A stretch of DNA of 64,000 bases, taken from Clostridium vincentii. GTDB taxonomy: Bacteria > Bacillota > Clostridia > Clostridiales > Clostridiaceae. The stretch lies in assembly GCF_002995745.1 (NCBI RefSeq), contig NZ_PVXQ01000011.1, positions 26,133 to 90,132 of the forward strand, read 5' to 3'. Below, piece after piece: positions 9,116 through 18,056 of this stretch; within the stretch, counting starts at the first letter, position 1, and each line of letters opens with the position of its first letter. The translations under genes and the position numbers were made by a program. The notes below the pieces were generated by a model. The model did not search any database, was not told where the DNA came from, and worked only from the letters and a program-made list of their open reading frames with translations.

Positions 9116-10204
9116 ATGGATTATAAGGCGGTATTTAAGGAAAAATTAAGTAAATTACTGTTTTTAGAAGTAGATTGGGAAGGATTTAAAAGAAGCACGA
9201 AGATTCCGGAAAACATATATTTAAAGAGAAAGGACTTATATATTCCTATAAGTTCTAAATATATAACCAATAATGTTAATAATGAAATTAAGATAAACAA
9301 TTTGCCTATATATTATTTTATTGAAGGTATGTTAATAGCGTTAGGTGCTGATGAAAAGCTTAGTTATAGTGAAGACTATATAACAGTTTTAAAAAACATA
9401 AAAGAAAGTGAAGACTGTGGAAAGGGATTAGTAGCAAACAGAATAAAAGAAGATAATTTAATTGATGCATATCTTCTAATAAAAGGACTATTTTTATTAA
9501 CAGGCAACGAGGATTATTATAAAAAGCTTTTATTAGTAGGGGAGGCTTTAATAGAAAATGATAGCGCATTTAGTGATATTTTATTAAAGGATGTAGAAGA
9601 GGGAAAACAAAAATTTGATAAACTTTCAGAACCGTATTTATATAAGGCATTATTTCTTAAGAAAAAGGGAGATTATACAGGAGCTAAGATTGAGATAAAT
9701 CAGTATTTAAACAAAGGTGGAGAAGTAACCCTGGAGATAAAAGAGATAATTAGCGATATAGATAATGTTACAACCTACGAAGAAGCTATAGAATTATTAG
9801 AAAAAAGTCCAGAGAAAGCTATAGGAATGCTTACGGGATTAACTGACAGTTTTAATAAGAACCCTTTAATTTATTATTATTTAGCCGTGGCAAACAGAAA
9901 ATTAGAAAATTATGAAAAGGCTATCTACTATTTAAATGAAAGTTTGTCTATTGAAACAGGAATTCTAGAAGTAATTACTGAACTGGGTATTAATTATGCA
10001 TGTTTAGGTAATTATGAAAATGCTATTAAATATTTTAAAAAGGGATTTGAAGCATCTAAGGATGTGGAGACTTGTACAAATATAGTAATGTGCTACATAA
10101 ATATGGGAAATGAAAAGGAAGCAAAATTAAATTTAGAAATAGCAAAAAGATTGAATCCAGAGGATGAGATTGTTCAGCAAATTGATAGGATGTTTGCTAA
10201 ATAA
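9116..10204 (+). CDS. Tetratricopeptide (TPR) repeat protein
   Basis: ATG 9116 is chosen because AGGTGGTGG (9102-9110) is correctly spaced; the in-frame GTG at 9104 lies inside that site. The 362-residue protein has no signal peptide or membrane segment. The C-terminal half contains at least three TPR units, the clearest being ENYEKAIYYLNESLSI and GNYENAIKYFKKGFEA. The N-terminal 150 residues are helical and unassigned. It is the first gene of a + strand run with the TagA-type glycosyltransferase 18 bases downstream, so it may scaffold or regulate surface-polysaccharide assembly; that role is inferred from position only. Confidence 0.8.
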   Translation: MDYKAVFKEKLSKLLFLEVDWEGFKRSTKIPENIYLKRKDLYIPISSKYITNNVNNEIKINNLPIYYFIEGMLIALGADEKLSYSEDYITVLKNIKESEDCGKGLVANRIKEDNLIDAYLLIKGLFLLTGNEDYYKKLLLVGEALIENDSAFSDILLKDVEEGKQKFDKLSEPYLYKALFLKKKGDYTGAKIEINQYLNKGGEVTLEIKEIISDIDNVTTYEEAIELLEKSPEKAIGMLTGLTDSFNKNPLIYYYLAVANRKLENYEKAIYYLNESLSIETGILEVITELGINYACLGNYENAIKYFKKGFEASKDVETCTNIVMCYINMGNEKEAKLNLEIAKRLNPEDEIVQQIDRMFAK

Positions 10205-10222
10205 AAGCCAAGGAGAAGACAT

Positions 10223-10933
10223 ATGTATACAAAGATTTTAGGGTATAAAATTTTTAATAAATCAAAAGAAGAGCTTTTAAAGGAAATTTGTACAAGGGAT
10301 AAGGTTAATATTATTTCAGGTAATCCAGAGGTTCTTTATGCTGGTTTAAAAAATGAAAGACTTAATAAGAATTTTAATCAAGAGTATTCAATTATAATAC
10401 CAGATGGTGTAGGTACGGTCATTGCAGCAAAGATTGTAAAGGCACCTGTTAAAGAGAAGATAGCAGGGATTGAAGTGGTTAAGTCTATACTGTCTATTGG
10501 AGCTAAAGAGGGAAAGGGAATATACTTATTAGGTGCAAAGGAAGAGACACTGCAAGCTTGTATAAAAGGCTTAAAGTCTACTATTCCAAGATTGAATATT
10601 GTTGGAAGTCATAATGGATATTTTGATTTAGAGGATTGTAAAGATATTATAGAAGATATTATAGAGAAAAAACCTTGGGCTATATTTGTAGCAATGGGTT
10701 GCCCAAAGCAAGAAATATTTATAGAGGAAAACATACATAAGCTTCCATGTAATATTTTCATGGGTGTAGGTGGTAGTTTTGATGTTTTTGCTGGAAATGT
10801 AAAGAGGGCCCCTAAATGGATGATTTCTTTTGGTATTGAGTGGCTTTATAGAGTTATCAAAGAACCCTGGAGAATAAAGAGATTAGGAGCCATTCCTAAA
10901 TTTTTATGGCTCGTTATTAAGAATAGGTCGTAG
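10223..10933 (+). CDS. tagA: WecG/TagA/CpsF family glycosyltransferase
   Basis: A 236-residue GT26 family enzyme. Family signatures are visible in order: the early IISGNPEVLYAG, PDGVGTVIAAK, the catalytic-region VAMGCPKQEIFIE, and the C-terminal GVGGSFDVFAGNVKRAPKW followed by GIEWLYRVIKEPWR. In Bacillus, TagA adds ManNAc to undecaprenyl-PP-GlcNAc at the inner membrane face, the committed step of wall teichoic acid linkage-unit synthesis; WecG does the analogous ManNAcA step. Start ATG has the site AAGGAGAAG upstream. It is followed 8 bases later by a flippase gene, fitting a lipid-linked polymer pathway. Donor sugar is not provable from sequence. Confidence 0.9.
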   Translation: MYTKILGYKIFNKSKEELLKEICTRDKVNIISGNPEVLYAGLKNERLNKNFNQEYSIIIPDGVGTVIAAKIVKAPVKEKIAGIEVVKSILSIGAKEGKGIYLLGAKEETLQACIKGLKSTIPRLNIVGSHNGYFDLEDCKDIIEDIIEKKPWAIFVAMGCPKQEIFIEENIHKLPCNIFMGVGGSFDVFAGNVKRAPKWMISFGIEWLYRVIKEPWRIKRLGAIPKFLWLVIKNRS

Positions 10934-10941
10934 GTGAGAAA

Positions 10942-12348
10942 ATGAATAAACTTATTAAGAATTTCTTTAGTACATCTGTAGCTAATATTATAGGACAATT
11001 AGTTGGATTTATTAGCATAACTTATTATTCTGGCGTTTTGGAGAAAGATAACTATGGAATGATAACTTTTGCACAACTGTTTATTCTATATTTTACTACA
11101 GTTGTTTTATTTGGAATACAAGCATTTGGAACAAAGTTAGTAGTAAAAAAAGAAAAGGCGTACCAAGAATTAGTTAATGAACTTTTTTCGTTTAGGCTTG
11201 TTATTGCAGTAATTTGCTGTTTAATAAGTTTTGGAATATCATTTTTTATTTCAGATAATTCAAAATTCCCATTAATATTAATACTTTGGAGCGTAACGTT
11301 AATTCCAACTTCAATAAATTTCGATTGGTTCTTTTCTGGAATACAGGATATGAAGCATAACGCTGTATATAACCTATTAAAAACAATAGTACCAGCAATA
11401 ATAATATTTACTTTTGTGAGAAATATCAATGATATATATGTAATACCTATAGCAATGAGTATAGGTGTATTATGTGGAGGAATATATTATATTTTAATTC
11501 TTAGAAGATATAATATTACGTTGAAGTTTAAGTATAACAATAAATTATTTAAAAGTTATTTCTTTATGGGATTACCTTTTTTACTATCTGGATTATTATC
11601 TATGGTTAATGGTAATATAGATAAGATTATTCTAGGGTTTAATAGCAATCAATATGGTGAGTTGGGAGTATATCAAGCTGCATATAATTTTATCAATTTT
11701 ATAGTTGCTTTTATTGGAGTAATATTCGTAACGTTATTCCCTTACATTGTTAGAGCACATAGTGAAGGTAGGGAAAGGATTAAAAAGATCCTTCAAATAG
11801 TATGCAGAGTGGTATTGATGATTACAATACCAATATCTATTGGAGGTTTTTTATTATCTAATGATATAATAACTGCATTCTATGATGAACAATATATTGG
11901 TGCAGTATTACCAGTAAAGATATTGATGGTATATATATTTGTTTTCTCAATTAGAGAAGTATATGCATACTCATTAAATGCATTTGGTTTAGAAAAGAAA
12001 TATCTTAAAGTTGTAGGAATTTCAGCCTCGTTAAACTTCTTATTAAATCTAATATTTATACCCATATATGGATACATAGCAGCTGCAATAATAACTACAG
12101 TTACAGAAATCATTAATTTAGTTTTAATGAGGAGATATATACGGAAAATAGCTAAGTTTAATGATATCAAAGAAGTAATATTAGTATTAATACCAGCTCT
12201 AATTATGGCTATGTTTATATTATTGATAAAACACTACATATCAAATGTTTTTATTGTGATAATATTAGCTATAATTATATATCTTGTAGCTGTTTTACTT
12301 TTAAGAACAGTGAATTTAAAAGAATTGAAAGAAACATTAAAGGAGTAA
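10942..12348 (+). CDS. Polysaccharide flippase (Wzx/MOP superfamily)
   Basis: A 468-residue integral membrane protein with about 12-14 hydrophobic segments and no signal sequence, beginning MNKLIKNFFSTSVANIIGQLVGF, typical of polysaccharide biosynthesis proteins of the MOP (MATE-like) superfamily. Such proteins flip undecaprenyl-PP-linked oligosaccharides across the membrane. The conserved GLPFLLSGLLSMVNGNIDKIILG segment around residues 210-232 is characteristic of Wzx-like transporters. It sits between two glycosyltransferase genes, 8 bases after the first and 8 before the second, so one operon is likely. The exact glycan carried is unknown. Confidence 0.87.
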   Translation: MNKLIKNFFSTSVANIIGQLVGFISITYYSGVLEKDNYGMITFAQLFILYFTTVVLFGIQAFGTKLVVKKEKAYQELVNELFSFRLVIAVICCLISFGISFFISDNSKFPLILILWSVTLIPTSINFDWFFSGIQDMKHNAVYNLLKTIVPAIIIFTFVRNINDIYVIPIAMSIGVLCGGIYYILILRRYNITLKFKYNNKLFKSYFFMGLPFLLSGLLSMVNGNIDKIILGFNSNQYGELGVYQAAYNFINFIVAFIGVIFVTLFPYIVRAHSEGRERIKKILQIVCRVVLMITIPISIGGFLLSNDIITAFYDEQYIGAVLPVKILMVYIFVFSIREVYAYSLNAFGLEKKYLKVVGISASLNFLLNLIFIPIYGYIAAAIITTVTEIINLVLMRRYIRKIAKFNDIKEVILVLIPALIMAMFILLIKHYISNVFIVIILAIIIYLVAVLLLRTVNLKELKETLKE

Positions 12349-12356
12349 GTAAGTTT

Positions 12357-13481
12357 ATGGTGAAAAATTATGGAATGATTTATCTGAAAAGTACAAATGT
12401 CCATCTAGTTAAAGATATGGGTATGATACCATTTAAGCTTAATAAAAATCATAATTATAATTCAACTCTTATTACCTTTAAAAATGGTGAGTTTACTTAT
12501 CAAAATGATGTGGTTAAAGGGCTGAAATTGGATTTTGTAAAAAGAATATTTAATAGTTATACAATTGATGGAAGTTTATATTTGCTAAAAAATAGTAAAA
12601 AATATGATGTTCTACAGATGTTTCACGTTACATTATCTTCATTTTGTTATGCCTTTATTTATAAATTAGTAAATCCAAAAGGGAAATTGTATTTGAAATT
12701 AGATTGTAGTTATAAATTACCAGAAAAGATTAATAAGTTGAATAAATTAAGTAAATGCATATTAAATAAGTTTTTTAATAAGTATGAGTTAATAACAGTA
12801 GAACAAGAAAAGCTATACTCAGAGCTTATTGAATTAGTACCAAGCTTAAAAGGAAAACTCAAAATATTACCTAATGGAATTGACTTTGATTATTTTGAAA
12901 AAATGAATTTAAAATATAATTATGAGCAGAAAGAAAACATTATATTAAATGTAGCTAGAATAGGTGTAGAAGAAAAAAACACTTATATGCTTATTGAAGC
13001 TTTTAAAAATGTTAATGAAGATGTCCGTAAAGGATGGGAATTGCGTTTAGTCGGTCCTGTTGAGGAAGAATTTAAAAAGTCTTATAAAGAATTTTGTAAT
13101 AAGAACCCAGAACTATGTAAGTCAATAAAAATAGTTGGTAATATAGATGATAGAATAGAATTGTATAAAGAATATGAAAAGGCTAAAATATTTTCTTTAA
13201 CATCTATATTTGAAAGTTTTGGAATTGTATTTATAGAAGCGGCAGCCTTTGGAGATGTTATAGTTTCTACAGATGTTGGAATAGCATATGAAATTGTTAA
13301 AGAAGGTAATGGAGCACTTGTTAAAAGTGGAGATACTTATTCTTTAACAAAGAACCTTGAAAGGTTTATGACACGGAATTCTTTACATGATATAAGTTAT
13401 GATTCCTATAAGATAATACGGGATAAATATGATTGGGACAAGATTGTTGAATTCTTATATAATGAAATTGAAAAAATATAA
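12357..13481 (+). CDS. Glycosyltransferase family 4 (GT-B fold)
   Basis: A 374-residue cytoplasmic or membrane-associated glycosyltransferase. The C-terminal Rossmann half shows the GT4 signature ESFGIVFIEAAAFG (the E-x7-E motif) near residues 285-300 and the preceding KILPNGIDFDYF and ILNVARIG segments typical of retaining enzymes. The N-terminal half, acceptor side, is divergent. It is the last + strand gene of the polysaccharide run and ends at a strong bidirectional terminator. It probably adds a further sugar to the lipid-linked unit begun by the TagA-like enzyme; donor and acceptor are unknown. Confidence 0.85.
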   Translation: MVKNYGMIYLKSTNVHLVKDMGMIPFKLNKNHNYNSTLITFKNGEFTYQNDVVKGLKLDFVKRIFNSYTIDGSLYLLKNSKKYDVLQMFHVTLSSFCYAFIYKLVNPKGKLYLKLDCSYKLPEKINKLNKLSKCILNKFFNKYELITVEQEKLYSELIELVPSLKGKLKILPNGIDFDYFEKMNLKYNYEQKENIILNVARIGVEEKNTYMLIEAFKNVNEDVRKGWELRLVGPVEEEFKKSYKEFCNKNPELCKSIKIVGNIDDRIELYKEYEKAKIFSLTSIFESFGIVFIEAAAFGDVIVSTDVGIAYEIVKEGNGALVKSGDTYSLTKNLERFMTRNSLHDISYDSYKIIRDKYDWDKIVEFLYNEIEKI

Positions 13482-13500
13482 TCACTTAAATTATATTTTA

Positions 13501-13546
13501 AAGATAGCAGATTAGACTGAAAAATTCTAATCTGCTATCTTTTTTA
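13501..13546. terminator. Bidirectional rho-independent terminator
   Basis: A perfect 16-bp stem (13501-13516 with 13526-13541) with a 9-base loop, T run on the + side and A-rich sequence before it. It lies between the convergent glycosyltransferase and lipoprotein genes. Confidence 0.9.
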
Positions 13547-13550
13547 TAAA

Positions 13551-14885
13551 TTATTTTATTTCGTTAACTTTAGACATCTTAAAACCACTATATTCTAAAG
13601 CGGATATTACTTTTTTTAAATTAGCATTATCACTATAAGAGTATTCAGGTATATCATTATTAACGGATAAAGATATGTTATCAAAATCTAATCTTGGATG
13701 AAAAAATAGACTTCCCATATTTTTTGTATTAGCATTTTTTAATTTAGAAATTGAAGATTCTACATTATTAAATGGTATATAGTCGAGTGGAGTTGAAATA
13801 TAATAAGTAGATTGATTATATGGACTCAATTGAGGCTTAGTCAAATCTATTCCAGACTGTCCTTTATCTTCAAATGGAGAATATAAAATTTTGAAATATT
13901 CCTCAGCAATTTTATTTTGTTCTGGAGTAATTGCATAATGTGGAGTTTCAAAAAAATCAATAGGAATATCAAGATATTTAGCGGTTTCAATAGCCTTTTC
14001 AACTCTTTCCCTAAATCTTGTTGTAGAAGGTTGACTACTTCCAAATTCTGTTCCATCACCAGAATTTTGATTGCCTGATTGATGGGTATACCCATGTAGT
14101 CCTATGGAACCATTATGTTGATTGAAATAATCTAAAGTATAGACAAGTTCAGCTATAGTGAAATCATTTCTTAACAATGGATCAACATCCAAAGTTCCAT
14201 TTAATCCAATATAGCGAGATATCCAGGCTATGTGAAAAGGTACATTGCTTTTTGAAAGATAATTTGCAATAACTCTCAACTTTTCCATACAGGCAGAATC
14301 ACCAGGTAAAGTAGTCAAAGCAACATCTTCAAGTCTGAGATATCCAACTTGATCAATTTTAGCAACATAAGGCGTAACGTTTTCTATATTATCGCCATCT
14401 GTTTTACATAGTATAGTTTTTGTATCAATATCCCAGTGGCTATAAATATTTAAAATTTCTGCTAAATCAGAAAATCCTATGTAATAAAAACCATCATGAG
14501 ATATTAAATTTTTCTTTAATTGATAATTTGTATTATCAACAGTAGTTATGTTATTGGATAAATCTATTTTAAAAGATTTATCTAGTAAAGAAACATTTAG
14601 TGAATTATCTACCTCTTCCATAGTTCCTTTAAGAAGCTCTGTTAACTCCGTGAGACATAAATAATACCTGTTTTTTTCTAAATAAATAGGAGTTGTAAGA
14701 TTTAAAGCTTGTCCATTAATTTTTATTGTGATGTCATCTTTAGGCATTTCTAGATCAGTTAATGTAGAATAATCGTTTTTGGGGGGATTAGATACAGTTA
14801 GCGAATCCTCTTCAGATTTTCCACAACTGATTAATGACAGTAAAAAAACAAAAAGTAAAGTTAGTATTAAAGCATTTTTTTTCAT
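13551..14885 (-). CDS. Lipoprotein with copper amine oxidase N-like and DUF2334 deacetylase-fold domains
   Basis: The start is set at ATG 14885, preceded by AAGGAGATTATT on the - strand; the frame extends 19 codons further upstream without a site. The 444-residue product has a lipoprotein signal ending LSLISC, so it is predicted to be anchored outside the membrane. Residues about 50-175 resemble the small beta-rich copper amine oxidase N-terminal domain, a wall-associated stalk in clostridia. Residues about 180-440 look like DUF2334, a polysaccharide-deacetylase-related barrel, with GLHGYTHQSG and FETPHYAITP as likely active-site loops. Its position next to glycan genes suggests extracellular trimming or deacetylation of the polymer; the substrate is inferred. 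Confidence 0.75.
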   Translation of the reverse strand: MKKNALILTLLFVFLLSLISCGKSEEDSLTVSNPPKNDYSTLTDLEMPKDDITIKINGQALNLTTPIYLEKNRYYLCLTELTELLKGTMEEVDNSLNVSLLDKSFKIDLSNNITTVDNTNYQLKKNLISHDGFYYIGFSDLAEILNIYSHWDIDTKTILCKTDGDNIENVTPYVAKIDQVGYLRLEDVALTTLPGDSACMEKLRVIANYLSKSNVPFHIAWISRYIGLNGTLDVDPLLRNDFTIAELVYTLDYFNQHNGSIGLHGYTHQSGNQNSGDGTEFGSSQPSTTRFRERVEKAIETAKYLDIPIDFFETPHYAITPEQNKIAEEYFKILYSPFEDKGQSGIDLTKPQLSPYNQSTYYISTPLDYIPFNNVESSISKLKNANTKNMGSLFFHPRLDFDNISLSVNNDIPEYSYSDNANLKKVISALEYSGFKMSKVNEIK

Positions 14886-14974
14886 AATAATCTCCTTAAA
14901 TGTATAATTATTGTTCAAATATATTATAGTATACATGAACAATAAATTGTACTTAAGGATATAATAAGTTTTTG

Positions 14975-16186
14975 TTAATTGTAATCTTTAGAACTAATTG
15001 TTAATGACATGGAAACAACGGTTATAAAAATTGTCATTACTTTAGGAGTAAACATCATATTATCAAATAAATTTAAAAATAAGAATGTAAAGAAAGTAAT
15101 TAAAGCACCTGTAGTGAAGCCTAAAAATTTTGTGCTATATTTCGTGTTATTAATATAAAGTTTTATTCCCATAAAAATATATGTTGATAAAAACAATAAA
15201 CCGCCTATTGGACCTATTTCACACCACATTTTAAGATAAGAATTATGAGTTGGAAAACCACTATGACCAATAGCATATAGTTCAGGAAATTTTTCAACAT
15301 CATTTATAAGATAAGAAAAATTACCATTTCCAATACCTTTTAAAGGATGGTCTTTAATCATTTTAAAGGCGGCTTCCCATAATTTTAACCTTCCTTCATT
15401 AACTGTCGAAGAAAATGCTAATTGTAAAAATCTTTTCCGTATAAAAGGTATTAGTAACCCAACAGCACCAAAAGATAATAATAAGTACAAAAATTTAATA
15501 TTATAAAGTATAGCAAGTAACACCATTCCAAGGGCGAGAGCTAACCATCCATTTCTTGAATATGAAAAAATTAAATTAATTATACCTAAGGCTACATTAG
15601 TTAAATAAAATATTCTGATTTTAATATTTTTTTCTTTTAATGAAAATATCATTAAAGGGAATATTAAAACTATAATATAAGCAGCAAATGCAGTAGGATA
15701 TCCTAAGGTGGATTCCATTCTTAAAACACCATTAGTATCTACAGTTACGCCAATCCCCGTAAAGTATTGGACAATACCATAGGAAAAGCTAATAAAAGCT
15801 GGCACTATAAGAATAAATTTTAGCTTTGAAAAATTATTTTTAATATTAAATTCATATTTTATTACTATATACAATATGAGATAAGTTAAATATCTAAAGG
15901 ATTCACTAATTGCTAAAGTTTTACTTGAAGCATATACAGTTGAAATTCCCATAATTACAATTGTAATAATCATAGATATTATTATTAAATCTTTGGAACT
16001 GTCTTTCAGTCTCCATAATAATTTTTTGCATTCGTTTTTTGAACTAATAGATTTTATAAAAAATAGAACCATATATAAGAGCATTAATAAATCTCCAACT
16101 GGTAATTTTTCTATAACTATTGTTGGTATAAGGGGATAAAGAAATAAATATCCTATAAAGGATAGTCTAAAAAGTTTATTAATCAT
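14975..16186 (-). CDS. O-antigen ligase/polymerase (Wzy_C) family membrane protein
   Basis: A 403-residue protein with about 10-11 transmembrane segments and a large extracytoplasmic loop near residues 265-330 containing LWEAAFKMIKDHPLKGIGNGNF and HNSYLKMWCEIG. That is the Wzy_C/O-antigen ligase signature (GxGxGxF plus HNxYL). In Gram-positives, such proteins polymerise repeat units or ligate glycans to an acceptor; which applies here is unknown. The ribosome site AAGGAAGG precedes the start. It lies upstream of the lipoprotein gene on the same strand, 89 bases away, and completes the set of flippase, transferases and polymerase/ligase. Confidence 0.82.
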   Translation of the reverse strand: MINKLFRLSFIGYLFLYPLIPTIVIEKLPVGDLLMLLYMVLFFIKSISSKNECKKLLWRLKDSSKDLIIISMIITIVIMGISTVYASSKTLAISESFRYLTYLILYIVIKYEFNIKNNFSKLKFILIVPAFISFSYGIVQYFTGIGVTVDTNGVLRMESTLGYPTAFAAYIIVLIFPLMIFSLKEKNIKIRIFYLTNVALGIINLIFSYSRNGWLALALGMVLLAILYNIKFLYLLLSFGAVGLLIPFIRKRFLQLAFSSTVNEGRLKLWEAAFKMIKDHPLKGIGNGNFSYLINDVEKFPELYAIGHSGFPTHNSYLKMWCEIGPIGGLLFLSTYIFMGIKLYINNTKYSTKFLGFTTGALITFFTFLFLNLFDNMMFTPKVMTIFITVVSMSLTISSKDYN

Positions 16187-16425
16187 ATAAATACCTTCCT
16201 TAATTACAAATATAATTAATATTATACATAGTCATAAACAATTTGTCATATTAATTATGAATTAATTAAGTTAAAAATTGAAAAATCTATTTTGAATTAG
16301 TAATAAGGGTATAAATTATTTGAGCTATATAATATAATAAAGTTAATATTGTTAATAAAAATATTTTTGTTAATTCATTTTTAAGTTTTATCATAGTTAG
16401 TTAATAGAAGAAAGGAAGATATGAA

Positions 16426-17070
16426 ATGCATTTTAAAGATTATAAAATAGAAGAATTTGTAGAGGATTTATCCTCAAAATCATCATCTCCGGGAGGTGGA
16501 AGTGTTGCAGGCCTTGTTTCTGCTCTTGCAGGAAGTTTAAACTCAATGGTATATTCATTAACTGTGAATAAGAAAGCTTTTGAAGCCTTAGATGAAGATT
16601 CTAGAAAACTAGTTTTAGAGTTTAAAAAAGAAGCAAGTGAATTTACTAATAAGTCATTGGAACTAATGGAGAAGGATAGGAAATATTTTAACGAACTAAT
16701 GGATTGTTATAAGTTACAAAAGAATACTGAAGAAGAAAAGTATTCTAGAGATAAAGCAATAGCTGAAGGAACTTTAAGAGCAATGAATCCACCTTTAGAG
16801 CTTGCAGAGGAAGCTTATAAATTTTATGACAATATAGAGATTGCGATAAAGTATGGTAATAAAATGTTAATATCAGATGCTGGATGTGCAGCTATTTTAA
16901 TTTATGCTGCAATAGAATGTGCTATCATAAATGTAAAAGTAAATTTAAATTATCTAAGGGACAAAAGTTTTAGTAAAAAAGTCGAATATATTATAATAAA
17001 ATTAGAAGCAAACTCATTAAAAAAAAGAGATAGTATAATGAATATTGTTAACAAGACAATATATCCTTAA
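16426..17070 (+). CDS. Cyclodeaminase/cyclohydrolase family protein (FTCD_C)
   Basis: A 214-residue helical protein with the diagnostic SSSPGGGSVAGLVSALAGSL stretch near residues 22-41, which binds the folate glutamate chain in formiminotransferase-cyclodeaminase C domains. Family members convert 5-formimino-THF to methenyl-THF with release of ammonia (FchA in purine and histidine fermenters), or act as methenyl-THF cyclohydrolases. No formiminotransferase gene is nearby, so the pathway is not fixed by context; note that folD is in the same window 36 kb away. AAAGGAAG precedes the ATG. Stands alone, with a convergent terminator to the pdaA-like gene. Confidence 0.85.
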   Translation: MHFKDYKIEEFVEDLSSKSSSPGGGSVAGLVSALAGSLNSMVYSLTVNKKAFEALDEDSRKLVLEFKKEASEFTNKSLELMEKDRKYFNELMDCYKLQKNTEEEKYSRDKAIAEGTLRAMNPPLELAEEAYKFYDNIEIAIKYGNKMLISDAGCAAILIYAAIECAIINVKVNLNYLRDKSFSKKVEYIIIKLEANSLKKRDSIMNIVNKTIYP

Positions 17071-17075
17071 AGCTT

Positions 17076-17120
17076 AAATAGATATATTCTTTAATATTGA
17101 TTAAAGAATATAGCTATTTT
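17076..17120. terminator. Bidirectional terminator hairpin
   Basis: An AT-rich stem of about 20 bp with two internal mismatches (roughly 17077-17096 with 17100-17119), followed by T-rich sequence. It separates the convergent cyclodeaminase and deacetylase genes. Confidence 0.75.
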
Positions 17121-17905
17121 TATTCAGGTAAATCAGTTAATGATTTAAATTCATATCCTTCTGACTGTAAATCAGAGATCACAGTTTTTAAAACTTTAGA
17201 ATTTGTCTTAGATACAGCATGTATTAGAATTATTCCACCGGGGTGAGCGCCGTCTTCAATTTTTTTGATGGAATAGCTTTCAGAAGGCTGATTATCAACA
17301 AGCCAATCTTTGTAGGCAAAACTCCAGAATATTGTTTTATAACCAAGAGCTTGTAACTTTTTAAGACAATCTTTAGAATATTTACCCATGGGAGGCCTAA
17401 AAAATTTAGGCATATCTTTTCCAATTAAATTTTTATATGCTTCTTCAACATCTGTTATTTCCTTGTTGAACTTTTCCTCATCAGTAATGGAGGCCATGGA
17501 AGGATGATGGTTAGAGTGATTACAAACTAAATGACCTTCATCAACCATTCTTTTTACTAAATCAGGAGCACTATCAATATAGGGCTTAACTACGAAAAAG
17601 GCAGCTGGTACATTTAATTCTTTAAGGGTATCTAAGATATCTCCTGTATAACCCTTTTCATAACCCTCATCAAAGGTTAAATATAAAACTTTTGATGATG
17701 TATCTCCTAAGAAATAACCTCCACAATCCTTCAAAAATGCAATTGATTCTTTAGGACCATCAGGAGCTTTACCTTTTTCCTTTGATCGTGCATAATACCA
17801 ATTCAATTCGCTAGTTTCGTTACTTGCAAAGCTATAGACTGGAATAAAAGTTAAGTTTAGTATTAATATTAAGACTAAGAAACTTACAAAATAATTTTTT
17901 TTCAT
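17120..17905 (-). CDS. pdaA: PdaA-like polysaccharide deacetylase (spore cortex delta-lactam type)
   Basis: A 261-residue secreted protein with an N-terminal signal peptide (about 1-27). The NodB deacetylase motifs are present: TFDEGYE (Asp79-Glu80) in place of the usual TFDDG, which is characteristic of PdaA, then HSNHH (130-134) and RPPMGKYS. PdaA deacetylates N-acetylmuramic acid in the spore cortex, the step before muramic delta-lactam formation needed for germination. On the - strand, GTATT (17971-17967) and GATACTA (17948-17942), 18 bases apart, weakly resemble a sigma-G promoter, as expected of a forespore gene. The gene appears intact even though spo0A in this window is broken. Confidence 0.88.
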   Translation of the reverse strand: MKKNYFVSFLVLILILNLTFIPVYSFASNETSELNWYYARSKEKGKAPDGPKESIAFLKDCGGYFLGDTSSKVLYLTFDEGYEKGYTGDILDTLKELNVPAAFFVVKPYIDSAPDLVKRMVDEGHLVCNHSNHHPSMASITDEEKFNKEITDVEEAYKNLIGKDMPKFFRPPMGKYSKDCLKKLQALGYKTIFWSFAYKDWLVDNQPSESYSIKKIEDGAHPGGIILIHAVSKTNSKVLKTVISDLQSEGYEFKSLTDLPE

Positions 17906-17989
17906 AATTATCCCCTTTCCTAATTTTTGATTATTTTAAATTAGTATCTGTAGATTGTCCAATTAAAATACGGAATAATTTCTTCTTTC

Positions 17990-18018
17990 TTGAATTATAA
18001 TGCCCAGTGGAGTATAAT
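17990..18018 (+). promoter_or_regulatory. Sigma-A-type promoter for ychF
   Basis: TTGAAT (17990-17995) and perfect TATAAT (18013-18018) with an ideal 17-base spacer, about 38 bases before the ychF start. Confidence 0.75.
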
Positions 18019-18056
18019 TTTAAGAGATTAGTTTTAACAAGAAAGGAATGTACATA

